Of a DNA stretch of 64,000 nucleotides, positions 7,420 to 16,179 are shown piece by piece (position 1 is the stretch's first letter; each line of letters opens with the position of its first letter). Source of the stretch: Neobacillus sp. CF12 (GTDB lineage Bacteria; Bacillota; Bacilli; Bacillales; Cytobacillaceae); contig NZ_JAUCEU010000007.1 in assembly GCF_030348765.1 (NCBI RefSeq), positions 3,841,501 through 3,905,500 of the forward strand. Reading direction: 5' to 3'. Below the pieces are notes generated by a model. That model had not been told where the DNA came from and did no database searches. It saw only the letters and a program-made list of their open reading frames with translations. Both the position numbers and the translations under genes were made by a program.

Positions 7420-9243
7420 ATGAAAAAAGTTAGTTTTTTTCGGTCTATACATGTGAAATTCGTCATTATCTACGTCCTGCTAATTTTAGTAGCGATGCAG
7501 ATTATTGGCGTTTATTTTGTCAGACAGCTTGAAGAAACGCTAAGGACAAACTTTCAAACCTCCTTAAAGGAACGGATAAATTTACTTGCCTATAATGTAG
7601 TTGAAGAAATGGAAAAGAAAAGAACACCTGAGGATCCTACCCTTGAAGAAGAAATTCGAAAAATCCTCCGGGACTTTGAATCGGCTGATATATCGGAAGT
7701 AAGGGTGATTGAGGGAAAGAATCGAAAAATCATTGGAACTTCGGATCCTGATCAAAGTGTAGTGGGACAAAGGACAACGGAACTTCTCATTACGCAATCC
7801 CTTAATTTAGAGGAAGATCAAAGTAATATTCGAATTGAACCGCATAACCTCCATCGAATATGGGTGCTTTCTACCCCCATTAAGTCTGAGGGCAAGGTAA
7901 TCGGTGCCATCTATCTAGTGGCAAAAATCGAAAATGTGTTTACTCAAATGAAAACCATCAACGGTATTTTTGCAACAGGGACGGGTATTGCCCTAGCCAT
8001 TACTGCTATTTTAGGTATTCTTTTAGCCCAAACCATTACCAGGCCAATTGCAGACATGAAAAAGCAAGCATTGGCAATGGCAAAAGGGAACTTTTCTCGT
8101 AAGGTTAGAGTTTATGGTCAGGATGAAATTGGAACTTTAGCCGTCACGTTTAACAATTTAACGAAAAAACTCCAAGAAGCTCAGGCCATGACAGAAGGAG
8201 AAAGAAGAAAGCTTTCTTCCGTTTTATCGTATATGACTGATGGTGTAATTGCGACAGATCGCAAAGGCAGAGTGATGCTAATAAATGAACCAGCAGCAGA
8301 GATGCTAAATGTTTCACGTGAAACAGTTCTCTCTCAGCCGATTGTTGATTTATTAAGCTTAAATGAAACAAATACGTTTGAGGATTTATTAGAGGAAAAC
8401 GAATCGTTAATTCTTGATTATAGTACAAAAAAGGAACCTTATATCCTCCGTGCCAATTTTTCTGTTATTCAAAAAGAGACTGGTTTTGTGAATGGATTGA
8501 TTGCAGTTCTTCATGATATTACCGATCAAGAAAAGATTGACGCTGAAAGAAGAGAGTTTGTAGCAAATGTATCGCATGAATTACGGACGCCGCTCACTAC
8601 AATGAGAAGTTACTTAGAGGCATTGGCAGATGGTGCATGGAAGGACGAAGAAATTGCTCCTAACTTTTTAGAGGTAACAAGAACTGAAACAGAAAGAATG
8701 ATTCGGTTGGTCAATGACCTCCTTTCACTTTCTAAATTAGATAGTACCGATTATCGACTTTCAAAAGAATGGGTAAACTTTGTTGATTTCTTTCACCGGA
8801 TTATCGATCGTTTTGAAATGTCAAAAAACCAAAATGTAAGCTTTAAAAGGATGTTGCCAAGTCATCCAATCTTTGTGGAAATTGATGAAGATAAAATGAC
8901 TCAGGTCCTTTACAATATTATTTCGAATGCACTTAAATATTCTCCAGAAGGCGGACAAATTACCTTTTCTATAAAAGAAGAAGAGGAGAAAATTATCGTC
9001 AGTATAGCGGATGAAGGTGTAGGAATTCCTAAAGAGAATATCGGTAAGATTTTTGACCGTTTTTATCGTGTAGATAAAGCAAGAACTAGAAAATTAGGCG
9101 GTACTGGATTAGGGTTGGCCATTGCAAAGGAAATGGTCAATGTTCATGGCGGTATGATTTGGGCTGCAAGTGAAGAGGGTAAGGGAACAGAGATTTCCTT
9201 TTCACTGCCATACGAGCAATCTGAAGAGGATGAATGGTCATGA
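7420..9243 (+). CDS. walK: Sensor histidine kinase WalK (YycG)
   Basis: Membrane kinase partner of WalR, 607 residues. The order is: TM1 (IIYVLLILVAMQIIGVYFV), an extracytoplasmic sensing domain, TM2 (about residue 180-205), HAMP, PAS (YMTDGVIATDRKG), the HisKA helix with phospho-acceptor His386 in NVSHELRTPL, and a HATPase domain with N box ISNALKYS, DEGVGIP and GGTGLGLAI. I prefer ATG 7420 over 7411 because MKKVSFFRSI aligns with known WalK N-termini and 7411 lies only two bases after AGGAG. It closely follows walR. Confidence 0.96.
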   Translation: MKKVSFFRSIHVKFVIIYVLLILVAMQIIGVYFVRQLEETLRTNFQTSLKERINLLAYNVVEEMEKKRTPEDPTLEEEIRKILRDFESADISEVRVIEGKNRKIIGTSDPDQSVVGQRTTELLITQSLNLEEDQSNIRIEPHNLHRIWVLSTPIKSEGKVIGAIYLVAKIENVFTQMKTINGIFATGTGIALAITAILGILLAQTITRPIADMKKQALAMAKGNFSRKVRVYGQDEIGTLAVTFNNLTKKLQEAQAMTEGERRKLSSVLSYMTDGVIATDRKGRVMLINEPAAEMLNVSRETVLSQPIVDLLSLNETNTFEDLLEENESLILDYSTKKEPYILRANFSVIQKETGFVNGLIAVLHDITDQEKIDAERREFVANVSHELRTPLTTMRSYLEALADGAWKDEEIAPNFLEVTRTETERMIRLVNDLLSLSKLDSTDYRLSKEWVNFVDFFHRIIDRFEMSKNQNVSFKRMLPSHPIFVEIDEDKMTQVLYNIISNALKYSPEGGQITFSIKEEEEKIIVSIADEGVGIPKENIGKIFDRFYRVDKARTRKLGGTGLGLAIAKEMVNVHGGMIWAASEEGKGTEISFSLPYEQSEEDEWS

Positions 9244-10559
9244 AGTATGAAAATAGTAAATCAGTTATTTTAACAATTCTAATTCTGGTTAGTATTGTTT
9301 TAACCTGGAATCTTTGGACGTACCAGCCTAATTTTGAAATGATGGAAAACGGTAATGTTGTTGCTGAGGTAACTTTAAAAGAAAAACAAGAACTTCATAA
9401 GATTATTAGACCGGACCTAGCACTATTTCATAGCAATGGGGATCATTATGGAACAACACATGCAGTGGACCTTGATAAAATTATGGGTGAAATAAGAAAA
9501 TGGTCTTTCTATGATGTTAGGAATTATACGGATGAAGTGGAAGATGTCAAGGAATTAGTGCATGGAAATGGAAATGCAGAACTTGTTTTTCCCGCTGAGG
9601 TTCCTATTGAAATTTACCGAAGCGTATTAAAATTTGAGGAGAAAAGAATTCCTGCTTTTAATTTTAATCGCATCATAATTAATGTTGAGAATTCAGAAAA
9701 GGAAGAGGGTACAGTTTACTTCATTTCTGCAGATTATCAACAGGTTTTCGTGAGTCATATATCTCCTGGTTTATTAAATGATTTCAACCGTAACTTCTTT
9801 AAAAACACTGAGCAATATCAACCCTATTTTGCATATGAAGCAACTGAGCAACGGACTGTTTTTATCCCTGATGGACAGTGGGAGATGGTCAAGTATACGT
9901 ATTTGCCGGTTGTCCTAAATTCGGAGGCATTCAAAGAAGCACTGTTTGATCCGAGTTTTGTACAAAGGGGGACTGTTTCTGGGATAGAAGAATACAGTGA
10001 TGTTTCTAGTAAGATGACAGTGAATCACGATACCAATATGCTGCTATATGTTAATCCTACGAGAGAGACTGATTATGTTGATAACGCCTATGATCTTTTA
10101 ATGAGGAGTATTGATTTTATTAATGGACATGGAGGATGGACAGATCCTTATCGTTATGTGGAAAAGGATGTAAAGAGAAAATCGGTTAAGTTCCGGTTAT
10201 ATAGTACAGATGGTTACCCCGTTTTTAATGAAAGTGGAATGTCTGAGATTCAAGAAGTATGGGGAAGAGATGAAATAACGAAATATGTTAGGCCAAATAT
10301 AGCCTTAGAGTTGCCGTTAACGACAGAAATGGAAAATGTAACCCTTCCGTCTGGATCTGAGGTAATGGGATATCTCAAGAGCAGAAAGAATTTCAAACCA
10401 GAATTATTAGAACAACTTGTTTTAGGATATGAAATGAAGAGGGATACGGGTGTAAACAAACTGATTCTCCTAGAGCCTGCTTGGTTTTATCGTTATAACC
10501 AGTCATGGGGACAAATCACGAAGGAAGACCTAGGGGGATTGTTACATGGATTGGAGTAA
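9240..10559 (+). CDS. walH: WalRK accessory protein WalH (YycH)
   Basis: Membrane-anchored extracellular protein that modulates WalK. It has 439 residues with one N-terminal membrane segment (VILTILILVSIVLTWNLWTY) and a large extracytoplasmic domain. The ATG at 9240 overlaps the walK stop (ATGA) nine bases after GAGGA, so translation is probably coupled. Identity rests on operon position and the conserved LTWNLWTYQP segment. Confidence 0.93.
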   Translation: MKYENSKSVILTILILVSIVLTWNLWTYQPNFEMMENGNVVAEVTLKEKQELHKIIRPDLALFHSNGDHYGTTHAVDLDKIMGEIRKWSFYDVRNYTDEVEDVKELVHGNGNAELVFPAEVPIEIYRSVLKFEEKRIPAFNFNRIIINVENSEKEEGTVYFISADYQQVFVSHISPGLLNDFNRNFFKNTEQYQPYFAYEATEQRTVFIPDGQWEMVKYTYLPVVLNSEAFKEALFDPSFVQRGTVSGIEEYSDVSSKMTVNHDTNMLLYVNPTRETDYVDNAYDLLMRSIDFINGHGGWTDPYRYVEKDVKRKSVKFRLYSTDGYPVFNESGMSEIQEVWGRDEITKYVRPNIALELPLTTEMENVTLPSGSEVMGYLKSRKNFKPELLEQLVLGYEMKRDTGVNKLILLEPAWFYRYNQSWGQITKEDLGGLLHGLE

Positions 10560-11343
10560 AATAAAAACAATTTTTATCTTAACCTTTCTGATATTAGATG
10601 TGTATCTCTTATTTCAGTTTATGAAAATCAGAGATGCGAATAAATATGAATTTATCACAGAGGCTTCCATTGAAGAAACACTAGAGCTAAATGAAATCAG
10701 CTATAAAGAGCTCCCAAAAGCACCTATTAAGGATCAGTATCTAAGTGCAAAGCCTAAAATGTTTACCAAGGAAGATACAGAAAAACTTAAGGATCAAATT
10801 GCGCTGTTAAAGGAACCGAGCACAACACTTCAAGTGAAGCTTGATAAGCCTATAGCATTAAACACAAAATTTGAGGCTGCAGAACTGACTTCTTTTGTAA
10901 GGGATAATGTTTTGTATGGTGACCAGTATCAATTTTGGAAGAAAAGCGATAAGAAAAACACCATCGTCTACTTCCAACATTATGACAATATGACCTTATA
11001 TGAAAATCTAAGTGGAATGATTACTTTTCAAATTGATGACAAAAATCAAATTGTGTCGTATGAGCAAACCTACTTAGAGGATATTGCAAAAATGACGGAC
11101 AAGGAAGAAATTCTTCCTCCTTTGAAGGCACTCGAAACCTTGCATCAAAAGGGCGTCCTCAAGTCAAAAAGCAAAATTACAAAAGTCGAACTTGGTTATT
11201 CAACTTTAATTCAGCTTGCAGCTTCACAAGCTTTAGCCCCAACATGGCGTTTTGTGGTGAATGAGAATGAAAGTCTTTATGTCAATGCGCTAGAAGGACA
11301 GATTATAGAATTTAACAACGATGAAAATAGGGATTTGGAGTGA
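10546..11343 (+). CDS. walI: WalRK accessory protein WalI (YycI)
   Basis: A 265-residue single-pass membrane protein that forms a complex with WalH and WalK. The N-terminus MDWSKIKTIFILTFLILDVY is a typical YycI start with its membrane anchor. The rest is an extracytoplasmic YycI/YycH-like fold. It overlaps walH by 14 bases, consistent with translational coupling. Confidence 0.93.
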   Translation: MDWSKIKTIFILTFLILDVYLLFQFMKIRDANKYEFITEASIEETLELNEISYKELPKAPIKDQYLSAKPKMFTKEDTEKLKDQIALLKEPSTTLQVKLDKPIALNTKFEAAELTSFVRDNVLYGDQYQFWKKSDKKNTIVYFQHYDNMTLYENLSGMITFQIDDKNQIVSYEQTYLEDIAKMTDKEEILPPLKALETLHQKGVLKSKSKITKVELGYSTLIQLAASQALAPTWRFVVNENESLYVNALEGQIIEFNNDENRDLE

Positions 11344-11349
11344 AAAAAT

Positions 11350-12144
11350 ATGTCATTACGTTATAGCATTTTAGCGAGCGGGAGTACGGGGAATTCGCTT
11401 TATGTTGAATCAGACGAGCACTCCTTTTTAGTAGATGCAGGATTTAGTGGAAAGCAAATGGAGGCATTTTTTCAACATATTAATCGTGATATAAGTAAAT
11501 TAACTGGTATATTTGTTACCCATGAACACAGTGATCATATTAAAGGGATTGGAATATTAGCCCGTAAATATAAATTGCCGGTATATGCAAATGAAAATAC
11601 GTGGCGGGCAATGGAGCGGACAGTGGGAGAAATTTCAACTGAGCAAAAAATGATTTTCAGCACAGAAAGTGTAAAAAGCTTTGGCGCTACAGATATTGAA
11701 TCATTCGGTGTATCCCATGACGCTGCAGAACCGATGTTTTATGTTTTCCATCATTCAGGGAAAAAATTAGTGCTAATCACAGATACAGGCTATGTTAGTG
11801 ACCGAATGAAAGGAATCATTTCAAACGCGGATGCCTATATTTTTGAGTCCAATCATGATGTGCAGATGTTAAGAATGGGGAGATATCCTTGGAATATTAA
11901 ACGAAGGATTCTCAGTGATCTTGGACATGTATCGAATGAAGATGCAGCGATTGCGATGAGTGAGGTCATTGGAGACAATACAAAGAGAGTATACCTTGCC
12001 CATTTAAGTCTTGATAACAATATGAAAGACTTAGCAAGAATGTCAGTAGCCCAGACACTGCAAAGCCAGGGACTTATTGTCGGTGAGGGATTTGATCTCT
12101 ATGACACGGACCCTAAAGTGCCAACCATTTTAACAGCGGTTTAA
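11350..12144 (+). CDS. walJ: MBL-fold exonuclease WalJ (YycJ)
   Basis: Metallo-beta-lactamase-fold protein of 264 residues with the di-metal motif [10 protein letters not shown] (HxHxDH) and downstream ligands around ITDTGY and LAHLSLDNN. YycJ proteins are 5'-3' DNA exonucleases implicated in mismatch repair and genome maintenance. It is the last gene of the wal operon, six bases after walI, and is followed by a strong terminator. Confidence 0.94.
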   Translation: MSLRYSILASGSTGNSLYVESDEHSFLVDAGFSGKQMEAFFQHINRDISKLTGIFVTHEHSDHIKGIGILARKYKLPVYANENTWRAMERTVGEISTEQKMIFSTESVKSFGATDIESFGVSHDAAEPMFYVFHHSGKKLVLITDTGYVSDRMKGIISNADAYIFESNHDVQMLRMGRYPWNIKRRILSDLGHVSNEDAAIAMSEVIGDNTKRVYLAHLSLDNNMKDLARMSVAQTLQSQGLIVGEGFDLYDTDPKVPTILTAV

Positions 12145-12218
12145 AAGTAATACTAGGTTAAAGCACATTGTTGATTGGAGCGGAAATCAACAGTCACATT
12201 TAATAGAGAATACTTAAA

Positions 12219-12259
12219 GAACAAAGATACCTCGTGTTGGTATCTTTGTTCTTTTTTTT
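12219..12259 (+). terminator. Terminator of the walRKHIJ operon
   Basis: Perfect 13-bp stem GAACAAAGATACC/GGTATCTTTGTTC with a 7-nt loop and an eight-T tail. Confidence 0.95.
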
Positions 12260-12336
12260 ATAAAATAGCATTGGACAGAGTATAATTGTAACTATAAGCC
12301 AAAATATAAACTAGTTGCTTATGAAAGGGAGACGTG

Positions 12337-13575
12337 GTGAAAATGGGTTACTATGATGATCATTCACAGGAGCGCTACCAAAAGAAGAGTGGAAACAGAG
12401 GTGGTTACTTCTTTGCAAGCATTGTCGGTGCAATACTTGGCGCCATGCTAGTTGTCATATCGATTCCGGCATTATCTAATCAAGGGTTCCTTCCCTACAA
12501 TGTACAACCCAATCAAAATCAACCTGCTGGGACAAATGACAATCATCAAGAAAATTTTATTCAACAGCAGGTTTCATACGATGTAAATACAGACACAACA
12601 AAAGCCATTGATAAGGCTGCAGACGCGGTAGTTGGGATTAATAATATCCAAACTTCAGATTTTTGGTCCGATGAGTCTGGTGATGATCAGGCTCCAGCTG
12701 GAACTGGGTCAGGGGTTATTTATAAAAAGGCAGGAAATAAAGCATACGTTGTAACCAACCAACATGTAGTCGAAGGTGCGACACAGTTAGAAGTTACACT
12801 AAATGATGGCACGAAGATTCCTGCCAAATTACTAGGCGGGGATATATGGACAGATTTAGCCGTCCTTGAGATTAGTGCAGAAAAAATTAAAAAAGTCGCT
12901 GAATTTGGTAATTCAGATGCTTTAAAAATGGGCGAACCCGTTATGGCGATTGGAAATCCACTTGGAGCGACTTTCTCTGGTTCTGTAACCCAAGGAATTA
13001 TTTCTGGGATCAATCGAACCATTCCAGTGGATATCAATCAAGATGGAATTATGGATTGGAATGCTGAGGTACTGCAAACAGATGCAGCCATTAACCCAGG
13101 TAACAGCGGTGGAGCATTAATTAATATTGCTGGACAACTCATCGGCATTAACTCAATGAAAATTGCCCAAAATGCTGTAGAAGGAATCGGATTATCAATA
13201 CCGATTAACTATGCAAAACCAATTATTAACGACCTTGAGCAATTTGGCGTGGTTAAACGGCCATATATGGGAGTGGACTTGAAGTCTGTAGCCGAAATAC
13301 CAGGTTATTATCAAGAGGAAGCATTAAAACTACCGAGAGATATTAACTACGGGGTAGCATTGCGTCAAGTTGTACCTAATTCACCTGCAGCACAGGCTGG
13401 ATTACAAGAGTTGGATGTAATCGTGGAAATGGATGGCGAAACGATACATGACGTCATTGACCTCCGAAAACATTTATACCAAGAGACAAAAGTCGGTGAC
13501 CGGATGGAGATAAAATATTATCGAGAAGGAAAACTGGAAACCACAACGATAACATTAGCTGAAGATAGGTCATAA
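12337..13575 (+). CDS. htrC: HtrA/DegP-type membrane serine protease (HtrC/YyxA)
   Basis: Surface quality-control protease of about 412 residues. It has a short cytoplasmic N-terminus, one membrane segment (FFASIVGAILGAMLVVISI), a linker, and a trypsin-like domain with catalytic His143 (TNQHVVEGA), Asp173 (WTDLAVLEI) and Ser257 (NPGNSGGALIN). A PDZ domain follows (NYGVALRQVVPNSPAAQAGL). GTG 12337 is five bases after GGGAG and is my choice; GTG 12334 and ATG 12343 are possible. Its position between walJ and rlmH is the usual Bacillus arrangement. It has its own terminator. Confidence 0.92.
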   Translation: MKMGYYDDHSQERYQKKSGNRGGYFFASIVGAILGAMLVVISIPALSNQGFLPYNVQPNQNQPAGTNDNHQENFIQQQVSYDVNTDTTKAIDKAADAVVGINNIQTSDFWSDESGDDQAPAGTGSGVIYKKAGNKAYVVTNQHVVEGATQLEVTLNDGTKIPAKLLGGDIWTDLAVLEISAEKIKKVAEFGNSDALKMGEPVMAIGNPLGATFSGSVTQGIISGINRTIPVDINQDGIMDWNAEVLQTDAAINPGNSGGALINIAGQLIGINSMKIAQNAVEGIGLSIPINYAKPIINDLEQFGVVKRPYMGVDLKSVAEIPGYYQEEALKLPRDINYGVALRQVVPNSPAAQAGLQELDVIVEMDGETIHDVIDLRKHLYQETKVGDRMEIKYYREGKLETTTITLAEDRS

Positions 13576-13577
13576 CC

Positions 13578-13616
13578 AAAAAGCAGAAAGGTGTTATCAC
13601 CTTTCTGCTTTTTTAT
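13578..13616 (+). terminator. Terminator after htrC
   Basis: AAAAAGCAGAAAGGTG/CACCTTTCTGCTTTTT perfect stem with a TTAT loop. Confidence 0.95.
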
Positions 13617-13690
13617 GATATGATGGTAAACTGAATGAAGGTGTTTATAAAGCAAATAATAAGTTTGAATTGTTCGATACCAAACTTCTC

Positions 13691-13814
13691 TGTGGATAAC
13701 TTACCAACAGGTGTGAATATCATTAAAAAACTGCTGTATATATTGTGGCGAACAAATGATTCCATACAATATGTGGATAAAAATTGTGGACATGTGGATA
13801 ACTTCTGTGGATAT
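13691..13814. promoter_or_regulatory. DnaA-box cluster upstream of rlmH
   Basis: Three perfect copies of TGTGGATAA (reverse complement of the DnaA box TTATCCACA) lie at 13691-13699, 13772-13780 and 13793-13801. Near-copies are TGTGGACAT at 13785 and TGTGGATAT at 13806, and TGTGGATTG occurs at 13852. All are in one orientation, with starts 13, 8 and 13 bp apart in the dense part. This is far more than chance in 125 bp. It may titrate DnaA or regulate rlmH. B. subtilis has known oriC-proximal DnaA-box clusters, and I recall one near its rlmH (yydA). Confidence 0.85.
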
Positions 13815-13859
13815 CTTGTTTGTAAACTGTTTGTAATACAAAAAAGAGGGTTGTGGATT

Positions 13860-14339
13860 GTGAATATCTCTATTGTCAGTGTTGGCAAATTAAAAGAAAA
13901 ATATTTAAAAATGGGAATTGATGAATACTTAAAGCGATTGAATTCATATGCAAAAGTGGAAGTCATTGAGGTGGCAGATGAAAAGGCACCTGAAGAATTG
14001 AGCGAGTCTGAAATGATCCAGGTAAAGCAAAAAGAGGGTGAAAGAATATTGGCCAAAGTTGGCCACGATACATATGTAATTGCACTAGCGATTAACGGAA
14101 AAATGCAATCCTCTGAAGATCTTGCTAATACGTTAGATAAATTAGCTACTTATGGGAAAAGCAAGATTGCTTTTATTATTGGTGGATCATTAGGCTTGAG
14201 TGATGAAGTACTAAAACGCTCTAATGAACAACTTTCCTTTTCAAAAATGACCTTCCCCCATCAACTAATGAAACTAATCCTGGTTGAGCAAATTTATCGA
14301 GCCTATCGAATCAATCGTGGTGAACCTTATCATAAATAG
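13860..14339 (+). CDS. rlmH: 23S rRNA pseudouridine-1915 N3-methyltransferase
   Basis: SPOUT-fold methyltransferase acting on 23S rRNA helix 69; homologue of staphylococcal orfX. From the GTG at 13860, nine bases after AGAGGG, it is 159 residues, the standard length. SAM-knot features include [13 protein letters not shown] and the C-terminal [17 protein letters not shown]. Longer upstream frames would run through the DnaA-box region and are not believed. The last codons (GGTGAACCTTATCATAAA) recur as repeats through the next 15 kb, as expected for an SCC-type integration site. Confidence 0.97.
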   Translation: MNISIVSVGKLKEKYLKMGIDEYLKRLNSYAKVEVIEVADEKAPEELSESEMIQVKQKEGERILAKVGHDTYVIALAINGKMQSSEDLANTLDKLATYGKSKIAFIIGGSLGLSDEVLKRSNEQLSFSKMTFPHQLMKLILVEQIYRAYRINRGEPYHK

Positions 14340-14350
14340 AGGCAGTTTTC
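14319..14350 (+). repeat. att-like repeat R0 (native rlmH 3' end)
   Basis: GGTGAACC, TTATCATAAATAG and AGGCAGTTTTC make up this 32-bp reference copy, spanning the last seven rlmH codons and 11 bp downstream. It shares TATCATAAAT with the staphylococcal SCC attB, which is also at the end of rlmH. The left flank is rlmH coding sequence, unlike the seven downstream copies. Confidence 0.85.
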
Positions 14351-14452
14351 TTCCAAACCCTTCAAAAGTTATGCTAAGAGCTGTGAAACAAGATCGAGGT
14401 GTTTTTTCATTTTTTATCAAGGTTGTCAAGATTGGCGGGGAACCTAACTAAT

Positions 14453-14483
14453 GAAAAATCAGGGAATCAAACCCTGATTTTTC
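14453..14483. terminator. Bidirectional terminator between rlmH and rsiV
   Basis: Perfect 12-bp stem GAAAAATCAGGG/CCCTGATTTTTC with a 7-nt loop, A-rich on one side and T-rich on the other. It can serve rsiV (minus) and rlmH (plus). Confidence 0.85.
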
Positions 14484-14495
14484 GTTATAATTCCG

Positions 14496-15353
14496 CTATT
14501 TAATATATTCTTTACTGGCTAATGCATTGGCAATCACATCGGTCGGAATGGTAAATTCACAAACGCCCATATACCCTGGCGCGACTTCGTATTTATTAAA
14601 CACGATAACAAGTTTTCCTTTATCGTTAATATAAAAACTTTGGTCTTTGGCAATGGTTTTAAAGCCCATTTTATCATCCAACCAATAAAACTTGTCGGGG
14701 TCTCTATCCATTTGACGCCTCATCTGTTCCTTTATATTTTCGTTTATTAGGTTCAAATAGCTATCATCTTTAAATAAACTCGGTAAGGTTATCAGAAGTT
14801 CATTTTTCTTGTCGACCGTATCATACGTATATTCTGAGTAAGAATTCACCGTGCTTACAACATACCTGCCCACAGCAAGAATTTGATCATTGTCGGTTTT
14901 GACATCATAACCGCTTTCTACACCCAAATGACCTCCGCCATTTTTCTTTACTTCCTCTATTTCCGCCATGAAATCATTGTACAGTTTTTTACTTTCTGCC
15001 AGGTACTTTTTGTTCAAGGTGGATTCTAAGGTTTTATTTTCCATGTTCGTAATGGCAGGTACTTTTATTTCCATTTTGGCCGTTCCCTCTTCTACTTTAA
15101 ATTCTGTAAAAGTCAACACCTTGATGAGCGAGCCAACAATAGGCACTTCTGATAAGGCATTTGCAAGTTTTGGACTCGCATTTATTCCTGTGATGAATAT
15201 CAGTGCCGCTACTCCGATCCCAATAAGACGCTTCATCTTGTTCACATTTCTTTTCTTTTTTTCCTGGAGGGCTTTTTTCACGATGAAATCCAAATCATCG
15301 GGGATAGGAGTATTCTTATATTCTATTCTTAAAGCTTCCAATTTCTTATCCAT
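14496..15353 (-). CDS. rsiV: Anti-sigma factor RsiV (lysozyme-sensing)
   Basis: Membrane anti-sigma factor of 285 residues. It has a short N-terminal cytoplasmic segment, one membrane helix (LIGIGVAALIFITGINAS), and an extracytoplasmic DUF4163/DUF3298-type domain, which in B. subtilis RsiV binds lysozyme and triggers proteolysis to release SigV. GAGGAG lies eight bases before the ATG. It overlaps the sigV stop by one base, the usual coupling. Assignment rests on this partner and on nearby oatA. It is in the first cassette after rlmH. Confidence 0.9.
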   Translation of the reverse strand: MDKKLEALRIEYKNTPIPDDLDFIVKKALQEKKKRNVNKMKRLIGIGVAALIFITGINASPKLANALSEVPIVGSLIKVLTFTEFKVEEGTAKMEIKVPAITNMENKTLESTLNKKYLAESKKLYNDFMAEIEEVKKNGGGHLGVESGYDVKTDNDQILAVGRYVVSTVNSYSEYTYDTVDKKNELLITLPSLFKDDSYLNLINENIKEQMRRQMDRDPDKFYWLDDKMGFKTIAKDQSFYINDKGKLVIVFNKYEVAPGYMGVCEFTIPTDVIANALASKEYIK

Positions 15354-15850
15354 TATATTAACTCCTCCTCAGTGATGATGATGCGTAATAATTTTAATCC
15401 CCTGTAAAGCCGTGTTTTCACTGTATTAATATTTTCATCTATAATTTCCGCGATTTCCTCCAATTTTAAATCTTCAAAAAAACGCAGAATAATTACGGTT
15501 TTGTACTGAATGGGTAATTCATCCAAAGCATTGTAAAGATCAATGTCATTGTATGCATCTTCTTTTCCATGACTTAAAAAGTCAATCGTTTGATCATCTA
15601 CAAGGGTGATTTTCTTTTGCTTTCTTAAAAAATCGATCGACGTACGAACGACAATTTTATAAAACCAACTTTTGATCGATCCAGATTTTTGAATCGCTTT
15701 GATAGAGATAAGTGCTTTTTTTATTGATTCCTGGACAATATCCAATGCATCCTCTTGATTTTTTACATAACTGAACGCCAAACGATAAAAATCCTCTTTG
15801 TGATCATTCATACAGGTGACGAATAGTTCATTCACATCTTTTTTCTTCAT
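15353..15850 (-). CDS. sigV: ECF RNA polymerase sigma factor SigV
   Basis: 165-residue ECF sigma factor with region 2 (FYRLAFSYVKNQEDALDIVQES, IKSWFYKIVVRTSIDFLRKQKK) and region 4 (LPIQYKTVIILRFFEDLKLEEIAEI). It is close to what I remember of B. subtilis SigV. The frame extends upstream to 15940, but that part covers the ECF promoter itself, so the ATG at 15850 (MKKKDVNELF) is the better start. Transcribed with rsiV and divergent from oatA, which it should activate. Promoter evidence suggests autoregulation. Confidence 0.92.
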   Translation of the reverse strand: MKKKDVNELFVTCMNDHKEDFYRLAFSYVKNQEDALDIVQESIKKALISIKAIQKSGSIKSWFYKIVVRTSIDFLRKQKKITLVDDQTIDFLSHGKEDAYNDIDLYNALDELPIQYKTVIILRFFEDLKLEEIAEIIDENINTVKTRLYRGLKLLRIIITEEELI

Positions 15851-15909
15851 TAGTTCAAAGAGCCCCTTTTTACAAAAATACATTTTATTTTTATAAGCTG
15901 TTCGAAGTT

Positions 15910-15939
15910 TAGACGAAGAAACATCATTAAAAAGTTTCA
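15910..15939 (-). promoter_or_regulatory. SigV-type ECF promoter of sigV-rsiV
   Basis: On the minus strand TGAAAC (15934-15939), 18 bp, then CGTCTA (15910-15915). Its elements and spacing match the divergent oatA promoter exactly. Confidence 0.7.
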
Positions 15940-16062
15940 TTCACATATTCCAGAATTCGGGCACCTTAAAAAATTAAATTTTCGAACAAACTATGTTGAA
16001 TAATATAATAAAGTTTGCTTTCAAAAAAATAGTCTATGTTATTATTTTTTTTATCTTTTTTA

Positions 16063-16092
16063 TGAAACTAAATGATTGGGTGGTCACGTCTA
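16063..16092 (+). promoter_or_regulatory. SigV-type ECF promoter of oatA
   Basis: TGAAAC (16063-16068), 18 bp, then CGTCTA (16087-16092), about 90 bp upstream of oatA. The spacer is a little longer than the 16-17 bp usual for ECF promoters, but it is identical to that before sigV. Confidence 0.7.
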
Positions 16093-16179
16093 TTCAGGGA
16101 ATGATTTTTGCTCCTCTCTCTTAATTTAAAAAATCATGACACACTTGAGGAGCAGTACAGATTATTGGAGGAGTAGATT

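Noticed and set aside
13635..13859. 75-codon N-terminal extension of rlmH
   Set aside because: It translates the DnaA-box cluster. RlmH is about 159 residues in all relatives, and GTG 13860 has a proper ribosome binding site.
15851..15940. 30-codon N-terminal extension of sigV
   Set aside because: The segment contains the TGAAAC-N18-CGTCTA promoter, and known SigV proteins start at the MKKK position.
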